From contig CADCXA010000015.1 of NCBI GenBank assembly GCA_902806565.1, positions 558,001-622,000 of the forward strand: a DNA stretch of 64,000 bases, in the 5' to 3' direction. The stretch comes from Hypoxylon rubiginosum (taxonomy: Eukaryota > Ascomycota > Sordariomycetes > Xylariales > Hypoxylaceae). How positions within the stretch are numbered: the stretch's first letter is position 1; each line of letters starts with the position of its first letter. Both the position numbers and the translations under genes were made by a program. Below the pieces are notes generated by a model. The model was not told the DNA's origin. It was given only the letters and a program-made list of their open reading frames with translations, and did not search any database. Of the stretch, positions 38,378-49,442 are shown one piece after another.

Positions 38378-38842
38378 ATTGTAGAAGTCAATTGCTGTAC
38401 CGAGAGACGAAACGTGTTGTTGCGACAAGATTGAAACGCAGCTTTTAAATTGGTCGGTCGCGTTAAAAGTAAAGCTTCGACAGCAGCTCGCGCCTGTGGG
38501 TAGCTCTAGTTGCAGGTGGGTCTTTTTCATCTAACCGGTTGAGCCCGATAGACGAATATACTAAGTCCTTTGAGAAACTTATAACGTTATCGGGGATCGT
38601 TAATGCTAGCTCTGCCAAGATGCACCAGGGGTCCAACTTGGAAATGCAGGGGCTCCAGAATTTAAGGTCTGTCGTTTGCAGGTGCAACGCGACAGTCCGG
38701 AGCAAGAATCGAAAAAGACAGAAACCATGATTATTCGCAAACTCTCCTCCGAGTTCTCCCCCGAGTCCTGTCGAGTATCACCGATAATAGCAGAAGTCGC
38801 AGAAGTCGGATAAAACCTGAAAGAAAAGGTGTAGGAGCAAAC
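38378..38842. promoter_or_regulatory. Bidirectional promoter region, ARP4 / GPI19
   Basis: 465 bp between two divergent start codons, short enough that the two core promoters probably share sequence. No TATA box stands out on either strand. Confidence 0.55.
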
Positions 38843-39580
38843 ATGTCTCTCATATCGGACGAGGAGAGGGATCTCTTGTCCCTCTCGGACAATGACAACG
38901 ATAACCAGTCGGACGCATCCTTCTCTAGCGACAACGACAACGACCCATTACCTCCACCTCCACTACAGACCAACTACTTCGCTCCTCCATTCTACGGGAG
39001 GCCCCCGACACCGCTACCCCCCTCTCCGTCCCTGACGTCGCTGCTGCGTCCCTCGCGGCCCACCACCCCCGACGCCTCGGACGACGAGCTCGAGCCCGTG
39101 CCCCGCGCGTCCCCCAAGGTGCCCACCTACGAGTACTACGGCTTCGTCCTCTACCTCTTCTCCACCCTGACCTTCCTCATCTACCTGCTCTGGGCCTACC
39201 TGCCCTCGCCCTTCCTGCACGCGCTCGGCATCTACTACTATCCTAACAGGTGGTGGGCGCTGGCCATCCCCGCGTGGCTCGTCATGCTCATCGTCTTCAT
39301 CTACGTCGCCCTCGCCTCCTACAACACCGAGATCCTCACCCTGCCGCTGCACTCCATCGAGACCGTCGTCGACGAGGCTGCCAAGGTCGCCACCGTCGAC
39401 GGCACCGGCAAGATACGGCTGGGCGCGTCTTGGAAGCCTATATCCGAGAAGGAGGCAAAGCAGATCGACTGGAGGGACGTCTGGAACGAAGGCACCGACG
39501 CCGTGATGGATGTCCCGTTAAGTGGCGTGAATGAGGTCTTGTACGGTGATTCGGCGGACCGAGGACGAACTCGAGTCTGA
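38843..39580 (+). CDS. gpi19: GPI-GlcNAc transferase subunit P (PIG-P / Gpi19)
   Basis: Subunit of the ER complex that transfers GlcNAc to phosphatidylinositol, the first step of GPI-anchor synthesis. Intronless, 245 aa. Residues 1-90 are acidic and Ser/Pro-rich and likely cytosolic. The PIG-P domain starts at YEYYGFVLYLFSTLTFLIYL, giving transmembrane segment 1 at about 98-121. LPSPFLHALGIYYYPNRWWA follows, then transmembrane segment 2 at about 136-160 (AIPAWLVMLIVFIYVALAS) and the conserved YNTEILTLPLHSIETVVDEAA. The C-terminal tail is soluble. The longer acidic N-terminus relative to the human protein is typical of filamentous fungi as far as I recall. Confidence 0.93.
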   Translation: MSLISDEERDLLSLSDNDNDNQSDASFSSDNDNDPLPPPPLQTNYFAPPFYGRPPTPLPPSPSLTSLLRPSRPTTPDASDDELEPVPRASPKVPTYEYYGFVLYLFSTLTFLIYLLWAYLPSPFLHALGIYYYPNRWWALAIPAWLVMLIVFIYVALASYNTEILTLPLHSIETVVDEAAKVATVDGTGKIRLGASWKPISEKEAKQIDWRDVWNEGTDAVMDVPLSGVNEVLYGDSADRGRTRV

Positions 39581-40023
39581 TACTTGTTCCGGATGATTGC
39601 TGTGGGTTTTATCAGTGTTATTGGCGTTTGAAACAAGCGCGACTACATAACTAAACTAATGAGCGCATATTGGATCTTCATGAATAGATAATACCGATAG
39701 ATCATCGATAGATCATCGATATATCACATACAGCGATACCTAAAGCCTTTCTAAAGATGGCAAGCAATCGTGGATTATGACAAGCACATACATCGAGACT
39801 CATCAAATTCAACCCAACCCAACCCAACCCCCTATCCAGCTAATGCCAACGAGATCTCTATAATACTAGATCACTTGGCGTAAGGATGTTCATAGTACAT
39901 TCAAAAGACTCTACACTTATCCTCGATAGAAGCAACAGTTACAATCCTATCAGTAATATACGAGCTCCTTAACTATCAAGCTACAGCCTCCAACCCGTTT
40001 CTCACATCTCCCCCCTTTACCAA
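39581..40023. other. Convergent intergenic region with short tandem repeats
   Basis: 443 bp between the 3' ends of GPI19 and the small secreted-protein gene. It holds a tandem ATAGATCATCG duplication (about 39696-39722) and four AACCC units (39811-39830). The AACCC run is too short and the wrong unit for a fungal telomere (TTAGGG). Confidence 0.6.
39811..39830. repeat. (AACCC)4 tandem repeat
   Basis: Four exact 5-base units followed by further C residues. Confidence 0.85.
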
Positions 40024-40485
40024 TCACCAATTCACGACGCACACCTCGCACCCAGGAATATCCATAACAGCCCGCACGCCGTCCCTATCGTCAAAGACAC
40101 CCTGGGTCTCGAGCAGGCCATCCGGCAGCTTAAAATCCACGGTCTCGGCGCCCCGGCCGCCGGCGCCGTAGTACGCCGCCGGGTCGGTCTCCGGGTAGAA
40201 CAGGTAGCTGCGCAGGTCGCTCAGCGCTCGCACGTGCATGGCGTTGGCCGCCAGCAGCTTGGCGAAGAGGGAGTCGGCCACCGCCGCCTGCGTGCCGTTG
40301 AGCGCGTTGCCGTCGACCCCCTTGGCGCCCGCGAGGGTGAAGTACTTGTCTACCCGGGCCCGGTCCGTGTTTAGGTTCGCCTCCATTAGGTTCGCTGACA
40401 ACGCTAGCTTCTCCCACGTCGGCGTCAGTGCGGCTAGGGCGCTGGTGGTCGAGAGGGCGAGGGGGACGAAGGAGGAGGTGCGCAT
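40024..40485 (-). CDS. Small predicted secreted protein, unknown family
   Basis: Intronless 153-aa ORF with coding-like GC-rich codons. I do not recognise the family. The first 19 residues (MRTSSFVPLALSTTSALAA) look like a signal peptide with likely cleavage after ALA. The mature part is about 134 aa with one potential N-glycosylation site (NGT), a helical middle (AAVADSLFAKLLAANAMH) and two cysteines near the C-terminus (GCEVC), so few disulfides are possible. It could be an effector-like or cell-wall-associated protein, but nothing in the sequence proves it. The neighbouring GPI19 gene is convergent and probably unrelated. Confidence 0.6.
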   Translation of the reverse strand: MRTSSFVPLALSTTSALAALTPTWEKLALSANLMEANLNTDRARVDKYFTLAGAKGVDGNALNGTQAAVADSLFAKLLAANAMHVRALSDLRSYLFYPETDPAAYYGAGGRGAETVDFKLPDGLLETQGVFDDRDGVRAVMDIPGCEVCVVNW

Positions 40486-43280
40486 CGTTTGTTACTTCGT
40501 GTTGGGAGATGGGGGTTCGAGGTCTTGGTTAGGTTTATGGCTGGATCGAGCGTCTGAGCGTTAGGTACCGATAGAGTAGATCGTAGGCGGTCATTTTCGG
40601 GGTTTACAGAAGATATAATGCTCGAATTTGTATCCAGCAAACCGACTTATCTTGCTATCCACTGACAGACCGGTAGTGCTGTCAGTTCACTGACCATCAC
40701 AGCTGCAAGGAAACATCCGACCCGCCTCCCGACTAAAACCTTGAGGATCGTTCAAAAGTTCCAGTAGACTTCGACGTTGGTCTACGCTCAGGCTAAATGT
40801 ATCCCGTCTTTGGTACAGAATGGACAGATAAATTCCTAGGTGGTGGGCTACCATGGACAGGTATTGTCCTCGATGTTCGACAGGCCAAGTCGGGGGCCAT
40901 CGTCCGTTGATTCTAAAGATACCCTCTCCTGTAGCGTAAAGCGGACTCTTTTTAAATTACCGGCAAGCCTAGGCTGTCGAGAGAGTGCTGTCTAGCATCA
41001 GAGGACTCGGCTTAGGTCTTATCGGTGCGGCCGGGGCCTAAGTATAGACAGCCCGAGAGGTTATATCTGCGGCCATAGATCGTGTAACATGACAGCTTCC
41101 CCGCAAAGAACAGGCCAATAGCCTCATGTATTTTCAGTCGGGAAGGACGGGGTAAAAGCGTTAAACTATACGATGACCGTTCCTGGCTGGTAGGGTTGCT
41201 TCGATGCCGCCGTGCATATGTAGCTGCGCTGTCAGTTGCTACCATGTTAGTAGCCTTGATTGGAACGGTTTACGCTTCTACAGATCGAGTTCCTCCCCGT
41301 ATGATGGAGCCAAGCTGAGGTATAACCATTATCCCGAATACTTGTTGAGGGGTACATATGGCTTGGTAACGGTAGTAGATGGGACAAAGGAGGCATCCTG
41401 GGTAAATGTTTGCTACTCCCGAGCTACTGCTCGATGGGAGCATTATATCATCGAACGATGTCATAGATCCGGGCAAGCTGCTACACAGTACAGTATCTTC
41501 AAGGTCGGCTGTATTGCAACTCGCGTATTGATACCAAATTCGGACGATGATACATCGTCGGCCTGTGAAGTGATACTACGAATATAAACGGTTGTAACTA
41601 TGTTCCCCAGATTCTTGCCAAGTTCGTGGGCATGGAATTCGGGATTTTTATTGCATAACTAAATCCAACGACTCTTGCCTGGTGGTTCGTAGCATGAACT
41701 TCACTCGCCTACAACAAAAGATAAGAATATCGTACCATTTCGACTAAGCACTAAATATATCACATCCTAAGCTTGAATCACCCGGGAAAGCAGCGGCATT
41801 GTTGGTCTTTCAGTAATGCAGCAGGCGGGCGCTGTTGTTTAGCACTATGAAAAGTCCTCTTCAAGGATGTTCAGGAAACACATGATAGTTCAGCATTGCC
41901 TATGCTACGAAGAGGCAAATCGCCAATGTGTGTATTAGTGTCACGATGCGAATCAAGCCATTTAAAACAACGACATTGCGTGAGAAGCGCTTCCAAACTC
42001 AGCCGCTGAGGATCCCAGGTATAAATATAAGAAGACCCGTGTCATTTTATCTTAACCCCTTTACGGACCATCGTGCCTAAACCCCCATCTATACCTAGTA
42101 CCTAGGTAGGTAGGGTTAGGGCTAGAAGGGGTATACTCACACTGGACATTTAGAACTAACGATACATATCACTCTATAGGACGTATATAAGACATCGTAG
42201 GCATGGTTTATCCGTTATATTGGCTTCCAATTGACTACATCTACTTACCAAGGATCTGCACATCTTCAAGTTATGCTCCTAATTACCTAGCTTGACAGCG
42301 AGGATATACGCATACGCTAAAGTCAATTCCTCCAAACGAGAATCGAAAGAGGTAAGGGAAACGAAGCAGATCGTGAATGAAATTCAAACAAGGAAAGATT
42401 TATATGCTTCGAACTCCACCCGAAAATAGCGGAACTATTCTATCCCTCGACTCCCTTACATGACATAACTCAACTAGAGATCTTGACATTACGCTATTGA
42501 AACTTCAGCGACTTAGTCATAACTGCCTAGGTATCGAAGAACGTCGTTGAGATCGAGGCTCTCTACGAATATGTCAAGACTCGATGGTATTATTTCCTCT
42601 GCTCTTCGGTAGTAGATCCCCGCCTGGGAATAGGAGTAGACGGACTCGGGGATGGCACGCTCATAGGTTCGGTCGAAGCTTTCGCGAGTCCTCTTCGCGC
42701 CGCATGTCTAATATATGGTATCACTTCAAAAAAATATTTATAAAATAAGAAAAGTATTCATAGCTTACCTCTTAATCTCCCACCCCCCCAATAGTGTCCT
42801 TAGCCGACCACGCCCAAACCTAAGGCGGAGGTTGAGGCAGAGGCAGATGCGTCGTATACGTTTGTCCTGACGGGCCCCGACGCGCCGACCCCGGGTGGCC
42901 CCAAGTTCGCGTTTGTATGTAAAAACATGAGTTCTCCCTTTTTTTCGTTCTTCCCGAGGAGGTAGTTTCAGGAGTGCGTATTCTATTTGAAGTGAAATTG
43001 CCGAGTCTCGTTGTCACACAGCGGCAACACTACGTCGAAGGCAGACTGAAGCCGTTTGCAGGCGCAGAGGAGACGTCGTCAGTAGAGGATGGAAACGTAG
43101 GGAAGAATGTGCCTAATAGCGTATTTGGGACCCGGACCGAAGTATGAGTGTGTCTGACTGTCTACCTACCTACTTATCTTGTTTTCTGTACTACTAGGTA
43201 GGTATCGTACCGGCGTATCTATGAGGTAGGTAGTCGCCCTTCCTTAAAAAGCAACGTGCTGATCGGAACCCTGCTCGAAA
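40486..43280. other. Intergenic region, no gene seen
   Basis: 2.8 kb upstream of the small secreted-protein gene. The longest open frame (41204-41587, + strand, 127 codons) has no recognisable motif and no signal peptide. The 41.6-42.8 kb part is AT-rich. TAGGTA motifs recur at about 42100-42110 and 43160-43230. Confidence 0.45.
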
Positions 43281-43455
43281 CTGCACCGCTACCGGTTCCT
43301 GCTCTACCGGGAACCGCCGTCGGGCCTCGCGTTAGCGAAGGAAGACCTGGGCGGAGAGGAGTTCGCGCGGTAGCGCAGCTTCTGGCTGGTCGAGTTCGCG
43401 GAGACGCACGGGCTGCGGCTGGTCGGCGTCAATCGGATGACGTGCGCCGGCGACG
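43281..43455 (+). pseudogene. Decayed fragment of a PEBP-family (phosphatidylethanolamine-binding) gene
   Basis: In the frame that starts at 43281 the translation reads LHRYRFLLYREP, then a short linker, an in-frame TAG at 43371-43373, then RSFWLVEFAETHGLRLVG and a final NRMTC. This matches the C-terminal part of the PEBP fold, in which HRYxFLLYxQP is followed by an R..F.V..FA...GL..VG.N block. Only about 55 residues remain of a protein usually near 200 aa, no upstream exon is visible, and the stop lies inside the conserved block. The patch is GC-rich in AT-richer surroundings. CAG to TAG would be the simplest origin of the stop, but that is inference. Confidence 0.55.
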
Positions 43456-44625
43456 GGTGGTCGAGCTGTCGGAATATGAGAAAAATCTGTAGGTAGTACC
43501 TATCTACAGCCCTACGGAGAGTGGATGGATGGATGGATGTAGTTGGGGGTAGCACAAATAATGAACGAGATGAGACACTGTGGCGAAGTACAGACGTGCT
43601 TTGGTAGCTGAACGAAGCCTGATTGGATTGGTTGCGAGCCCGGTACCTGAAGAGATCTATGCAAGTCATCTCTTGGCAATGTAGATATTGTACCACGATG
43701 CCATTCGGTACATACATGCAGGATCGTAAAGGTTACATGAGGCGAAGTACGGGTTGCATGCGAGCTCGATCTTGTGTATAAATGATAGATCAAATCCGAT
43801 TCGTTAGAAATGTCTATCTACCTATCACACGAAAGAAGATCATCGGATAGACTCTTCTTTACTCGAGCATCGGATTCGTCGTGTTTCCTACGACGAGTAT
43901 CTAGGGAGTCCAGACGATTCGCACTTTTAACACACTCATCTAGTTAGGATGTCTCACATTGGTTCAAGCATGTCTACGGAAGGGATAACACTAGTAAATT
44001 ACGAATTTTCACTGATTATGGGATTAAGAAGAAGAAGAATAAACTTGAAAGGTCGGGGTGTCTGTATTCGACTGTCCTATTTGACAATTGTGAGAAAACC
44101 TATTCTGCAAGAGGATGCGATATACGCGATCCCTGAAGCCTCTCCGACTATGCAAATGCCATTCCCTTTCCTTTCCATGCCATGCCATGCAATCTCGTAC
44201 GCCAGGTCCATCCATCCACCCGTCCTCTTGACGTTTCAGCCGTTAAAGAAGAAGAAAAAAAATCAATCCGGGGGTATCATTTCCTTATCCCTCCTACCGG
44301 AAAAAAAAAACCGTGTCTCTTCAATCGTTTATTTGCCCGCGAGACTTATGCATTTCCTTTCTTTTTCCTCATTGCCATTCTATAACAAAGGAGATTTTCG
44401 TGAAGGTCTTCGTTATGTACTCGTAGACGCCGACGCGACCGGGCGTTTTGTGCGTGCTCGCGGGGAAGAAGAGAGAAAAATGTGTGTGTTGGAAAAATAT
44501 GTGCAGATGAAGCGAATGAAAATCGAACTGGAAAAAAGGTTCCAAGTGTCGTGAAAACCGTTGTACCGTTGAGTAAAACCAAGCTGGGGCTACCGATGAG
44601 TTAAGAGTATCTCGTCCTTATGCCT
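43456..44625. other. Intergenic region, no gene seen
   Basis: Lies between the PEBP relic and the 3' end of the DUF7492-like gene. A 201-codon frame at 43949-44554 (+) is low-complexity (Lys, Ser, Arg runs) and unlike any family I know, so it is not called. A (GGAT)n-like short repeat lies at 43522-43538. Confidence 0.45.
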
Positions 44626-45834
44626 TCAAGGCAGGACTTCGCGTCGCGCGTGGCCTGTTGCACGCGCCTTTAGGAACTTGGAGACGGATACGACCGGGAC
44701 GCTCGAGGTAGGTGCCGCGGGACTGCTGTCGGCTGCCGACGAGGTGGCCTGGGTAGACGAAGAAGCGGTCTGTGGAGTCTCGGGCTGCGCAGCGTTTCCG
44801 GCACCGGCGGTGACGGTCTTCCACTGAGTAGTCGTCTCGGCGGCCGCGGTTACGGTAACGGTCTTGATGCCGTGATGGTGCTTCTTAGAAGTGGAAGTCG
44901 AATCCGCTGCGGTTGTGGTCGCAGACACGTCGGCGGTGGCGGTCGAGTCCTCGGCTGGCGTCGTGGTAGGTGCGCCCGGGGGGCTGGTGCCGATTCCCAA
45001 GCCGGTGGCCTCGTACATGTCGAAAAGCTGAGACGAGATTGCGGCGCTGTTGACGGGCGTGTCCTTGGAGAACTTCATGGCCTGGACGGTGCTGCTCGAG
45101 TTGCGAGGCTCCAGCGTGATCTCGGCGCACGAGGTGTAGATCTCGGTGCTGTTCGTGGTGTCCGTCACGATGAGAGGCCAGTCCCAAACCCACATGACGG
45201 TGTAGGTGCCGGTCTCGGGGAGATCCTCGGGGAGTTGGAAGTCGGACTGGCAGTACAGCTCGGATAGACCATACTTCTTTTGGCGCTCAGCATAGATTTT
45301 TATGTTGAAGTCCTGACCGGCGTTCTGGTAGCACTGACCGTCATCGTAGTAGTGAGTCGCGAGTAGCTGGCCCTTACCATTACCGCCCTTGCCGTCGGCA
45401 GTCCAAGAGTTGAGGACGTCGTTGATTCCGTCATTGTCCTCGTGCTGCATGGTTCCGTAGATACTCACAAGTCCATCTCGGTAAGGTCGAGGGGTTAAGA
45501 AGGGCTGGGTGACATGTCCGTTCTCCTGATACACCAGAGCGACGTAGTCACCAGCAGATGCGTTAAGGCGATTTGCGCCAGCATAGTAAGCGCCATCGAT
45601 GGGCTTACAGATAGCCGGGTTAGGCTTGGTGTCAAGGATCTTGTTCTGAACCTTATCGTCACTAAAGCCATCGGCAGTTCGGTTCATCCAGTGCATAGAA
45701 CGGCCTACTCCGCTTTCAAAGGCACCGCTGAGGTCGATCTTGCGAACTTCCTCGACCCAGGAGTGGGCGCTGACCGCGCGGCTGGCCGCGAGGATCGCCA
45801 GCGACTTCAGCAGAATGTTCTTGATGAGAGCCAT
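44626..45834 (-). CDS. Secreted DUF7492-like protein with N-terminal histidine
   Basis: Intronless 402-aa secreted protein. Residues 1-23 form a signal peptide (LLKSLAILAASRAVSA), so cleavage would expose His24 in AHSWVEEV. The conserved domain (about 24-245) includes FSDDKVQNKI, NPAICKPIDGAYYAG, YVALVYQENGHVTQP and YTVMWVWDWPL and has several cysteines. Its features match what I recall of fungal DUF7492 proteins. A mature N-terminal His plus a second conserved His (in ENGHV) recalls the copper histidine brace of lytic polysaccharide monooxygenases, but no activity can be asserted. Residues about 285-385 are a Ser/Thr/Ala-rich, probably O-glycosylated region. The end, ARREVLP, contains an RR that could be a Kex2 site. 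I see no GPI-anchor tail. Confidence 0.8.
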   Translation of the reverse strand: MALIKNILLKSLAILAASRAVSAHSWVEEVRKIDLSGAFESGVGRSMHWMNRTADGFSDDKVQNKILDTKPNPAICKPIDGAYYAGANRLNASAGDYVALVYQENGHVTQPFLTPRPYRDGLVSIYGTMQHEDNDGINDVLNSWTADGKGGNGKGQLLATHYYDDGQCYQNAGQDFNIKIYAERQKKYGLSELYCQSDFQLPEDLPETGTYTVMWVWDWPLIVTDTTNSTEIYTSCAEITLEPRNSSSTVQAMKFSKDTPVNSAAISSQLFDMYEATGLGIGTSPPGAPTTTPAEDSTATADVSATTTAADSTSTSKKHHHGIKTVTVTAAAETTTQWKTVTAGAGNAAQPETPQTASSSTQATSSAADSSPAAPTSSVPVVSVSKFLKARATGHARREVLP

Positions 45835-48800
45835 CTCGGATGATATTAAGTATGTTTTTGTCTGAAGATGACTTGGATTCTTGTCTCGCCTGCGAGATGA
45901 GAGACAGAAAACCAGATAAAATGAGACACTCGAGCGATTTTGAAAGGTCCTTATGTACTGCCTTGAGTTCTGTCTCGGGTGTTGAAAGAGTGCGTATTCG
46001 ATGAACAGGGTGGCTGTAGTATGTTCTCGAAATCGGGAGATAAAATACGTAGGTGATTAGAGGGTTTAGGTAGAGTGGAGAGGTGTAGAGAATGTTGGCG
46101 GCTTGCGCGAGAAATTAAGATACAAATTCGTGGGTTTGTAGAAGGACGAATATGTAAGACGCGCCGCGAAGCGGAAGGTGGTCACTCCGGCTGGGCCTTG
46201 TAAAGAAATATATAGAAGGCCCTTTGTTGCAACAGCGGGTTTGTTTGGCAACAAGGTAAACAATGCCCTTCGTTGTTGGACAATAGAAAAGGAAGGAACA
46301 ACTGTTTTGTGATGCCGAGAGTTGGCTGTCGTGGCGATGACAAAGCGGATCGTGAACGAGAGGCGGCTCGGCGTCTACGTGAATGTTTGCGAGGGCGATG
46401 TAAAAGACTAGAGCGCACACACGAGGTGAGCTGTCCAGCGGTGGCGTGCGTATTATTGCGTTTGGAAGAATCGGTTGTTCACCTTGTCCGTCAGTTGATG
46501 TGGGCAGACAAGGTGTAAGTTGACGGTTAACTCGGACTTGTTTCTGACGATCTTTGTTGAAGATGAAAAAGTGCGGCGCATACAGGCTCAGGTGTGTGGA
46601 GCGGGGTGACCGTCTGGATCTTCTTAGTCTACGCTTAAGGTATCCAGGTAACTAGGTAGCGGTTTGATTTATTCTAAACCAGTAAAAACGAGGATGACTC
46701 GATAAATAGTTTATGAACTTGTACAGTATATACCCCGCAAGCGTGATACGAAACACAGTAACTTGGACTTGCAGGAAACCGGATGATGGCCCGGGGCTAG
46801 AAATATAGGTAATTCCCGCTGTTCCAGCCTCAGATGGACATGTTCTACTTGTGGTCTACTTGTGGTCTATTAACCACTTCAACCACTTCAACCACGCCCA
46901 AGCTCCCGGGCAAGATTGGCGGGGTGGAGCAGATATCGTCTGGGCCGTGCCAGAATAATAGGGATGGCTAGATCCATGACAGGTTGACATTGTTTGCAGA
47001 GGCTGCTTCGCTTGAAACGAAAGGTCATGCGCGCTAGTTAACATAGACGGGATGGGTATCTCTCTATAGCTTAGTACCTTAGTTTCTGACATATAAGTCA
47101 TATAAGTGCGTATATACTGGTTCATTCAGGGCTGAGGTTGGGATAGACGGGACAGGGGTAAAAGTACTTTGGTACAGATGCAATGCGGGTAATGTTTCAC
47201 GTCGCACAGCGGTAGCGGGAGCTAGATATTCTTGGGTTAGCGTTAGTCGATGGCGATAAGACTCTTGTACCTATTTGCGGTAAAGAGCATAGAAAGGTGA
47301 CTTTCCCGTGACTTGTCAGGTACCAATCTAGAATTGCCCATTTAGGTAACCAGGTAGCCAAACAGCCAAAGAACGTTCCCCAGCCCTGCAAGTTCCAACC
47401 GTAATCCTAGGCTCCCCACAGTCTGTTACCGTGTCTGCATGTACATAGTACCAAAAAAACCCCCCGTCTCCTATTTTCCAATTCTTCTTTTCATTCTTTG
47501 CATAATGACCAATCAAATGCCAACACCCACCCCAGCCCGCGACGAAATGTAACAGAACCTCATTACATCGAGAGGCTACAGATGGTCCAAGATGTGGCGG
47601 CACGCTGCCAGTCGTCCTCTTTTCTCGACCTACCTCATCTCCATAGCTGTCGCAGGCGAAACTGGCGCTTGGGTCTCTTGGTCTCTTGGTCGAACTCTTG
47701 GATTTTCTGACTACCTATTACGCGAAATGACTCCTTACATCTATTGCAATGGCTGTCGCAGTCCTGCCCCGAATTTTTCTATTTGGTTGGCTGCTTTGCC
47801 GCCGTCTTGGCAAAGGGATGTGAGTAAGTATTTGAATTCTTGTTTTTCTTCTCCATAGCTGACTTTTTCAATTTCAAATATCGTCTCGTATTTCTTGCGG
47901 TAAGCGCCGTGCTTCCAAATTTTCAGTACTCTGCGTGAGTTGAGGGTGGAAATGGTGGAAATTTCAGGTGTCCGCGCTCAATTGCACGTGTAACCGTTAA
48001 GCGCCGCATAGCCATGATGGGACTTTTATCGCTCCCGGCCAAGGGATAAGCTTAACTCTTACCATCATTTAGGTCTTTGGAATATAAAGGATCCGCTGTC
48101 ACTTTCATGCGGAAGGGTGTGGACAATAGAAACAATGAAAAGAGTGGCAATATACCCAACGGGCCAGTCATGAGCATGATTTTCTTTTTCTTTGAAGGTG
48201 CTTCGCCGTCTCAACATATTAGTCCCGACAAGTCTGGAACCGCTCTTAGGTGGCGCACTTCTTCAGTGCATGAATGACAAAAAGGTTCGAGCCGAAATCT
48301 TCTTTCATCCGAACTTACGGTGGCCACGGATGTGATACTCCTTGGACAGCAGAGGCGAACAACTGGCTTTGGAGAACACCTCCCGCCAATCCAGACCTCT
48401 ACCGTTTCATGCTTCCCCCATGCATCTTTGCCTAATCGCCATTATACAGCATCCCTGTTCCTTACAGCGATCCTCTATTCGCTCTGTGCTTCGCGGGCCA
48501 GGGTACCTAGTCCCATGCTGCCGATCCGCGCGGTAGCATCGCAGACGACCGGGGGGCCGCGAGCGGTTACAAAATGCCAAGATATCGTCAACTACTTCGT
48601 ACTCCCCTGGCGAGTTATGCACTGGTGAAACGTCTAGAACCCCCGCGGTCGGGAATTTACTTAACTGCTTCTGACCCCGTCGTCGTAAGACGAAAATCCC
48701 TTTTTTTTCTGTCGCGAATATTTCCTCGCACTTACATCTTGCTCCGGTGTTTCGCAGATCATCCAGAGTCAGAGTCGCGATGCGCTCGGACGTAAACGCG

Positions 48801-49442
48801 CAATTGCGAGCAGGGGGTTTAATTGTCTGAGGAGAATGGGAACAGGGGTTCAAGGTAAGACGAGCATGCTACTATCACATCGACTAAACGTCTACCTATT
48901 TCCTATAGATTGAAGGGATCGACTACTTATTTAGGAAGCTAGGTGTAACGTAGGTAGTGTACTGCATACTCAAACAATCATTGCACGCGGACGAAAACCA
49001 GTGTGAGAACATTGCTGACTGAAATTTTACTGTATTTTGAATATTCACGATAGACCACAAAACACCACCACTATGCCTCCTTATTATATATATCCTTCCC
49101 GTTACTCCTAGAGCCAGCGGAGCGAGATCTCAAAGCCCGAGAGAAAAAACCCTGTCAATCCATGACATATGACGCCTTCAGAATTTTGGTTGATGGATAT
49201 AGCTGTTCAGAAAAAAAAGGAGAGCCTAAGAACCATCAAAGAGACCCCTGAAAAATTGAAGACTCCCTGATATATGGCTGGCACCAATAGTCGTCCGTAC
49301 TGTACTGTAAACCAGAGTAGCAGTAATGAAAAGCAGTTGTTGTAGTTGCTGATTATGATAGAGATCCATCCTAGCCAGCAGCAATGAGACACCGAATTGT
49401 GCAAGGAGAGTGTTAAAAAAGGCGAGATAGATGTCCCCCCTT
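45835..49442. other. Intergenic region, no gene seen
   Basis: 3.6 kb holding the promoter of the DUF7492-like gene (left) and the 3' flank of abaA (right). Open frames of up to 148 codons (for example 48407-48853, - strand) have no recognisable domain and overlap similar frames on the other strand. No RNA gene found. Confidence 0.45.

Noticed and set aside
39811..39830. AACCC run as a possible telomere-like repeat
   Set aside because: The fungal telomere unit is TTAGGG/CCCTAA; this 5-base unit occurs four times between ordinary genes.
41204..41587. 127-codon open frame on the + strand
   Set aside because: No recognisable motif, no coding-like codon bias and no splice partners; compatible with chance in a long gap.
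43949..44554. 201-codon open frame on the + strand
   Set aside because: Composition is low-complexity (Lys and Ser runs from A-rich tracts), no domain or signal peptide is visible, and overlapping frames on the other strand are similar in length.
34908..45834. Possible secondary-metabolite or catabolic gene cluster
   Set aside because: The genes here (Dsd1-like, Arp4, Gpi19, small secreted protein, DUF7492-like protein) share no pathway, and no PKS, NRPS, terpene or P450 gene is present in the window.
48407..48853. 148-codon open frame on the - strand
   Set aside because: Unlike any family, overlapped by a 102-codon frame on the + strand; composition looks random.
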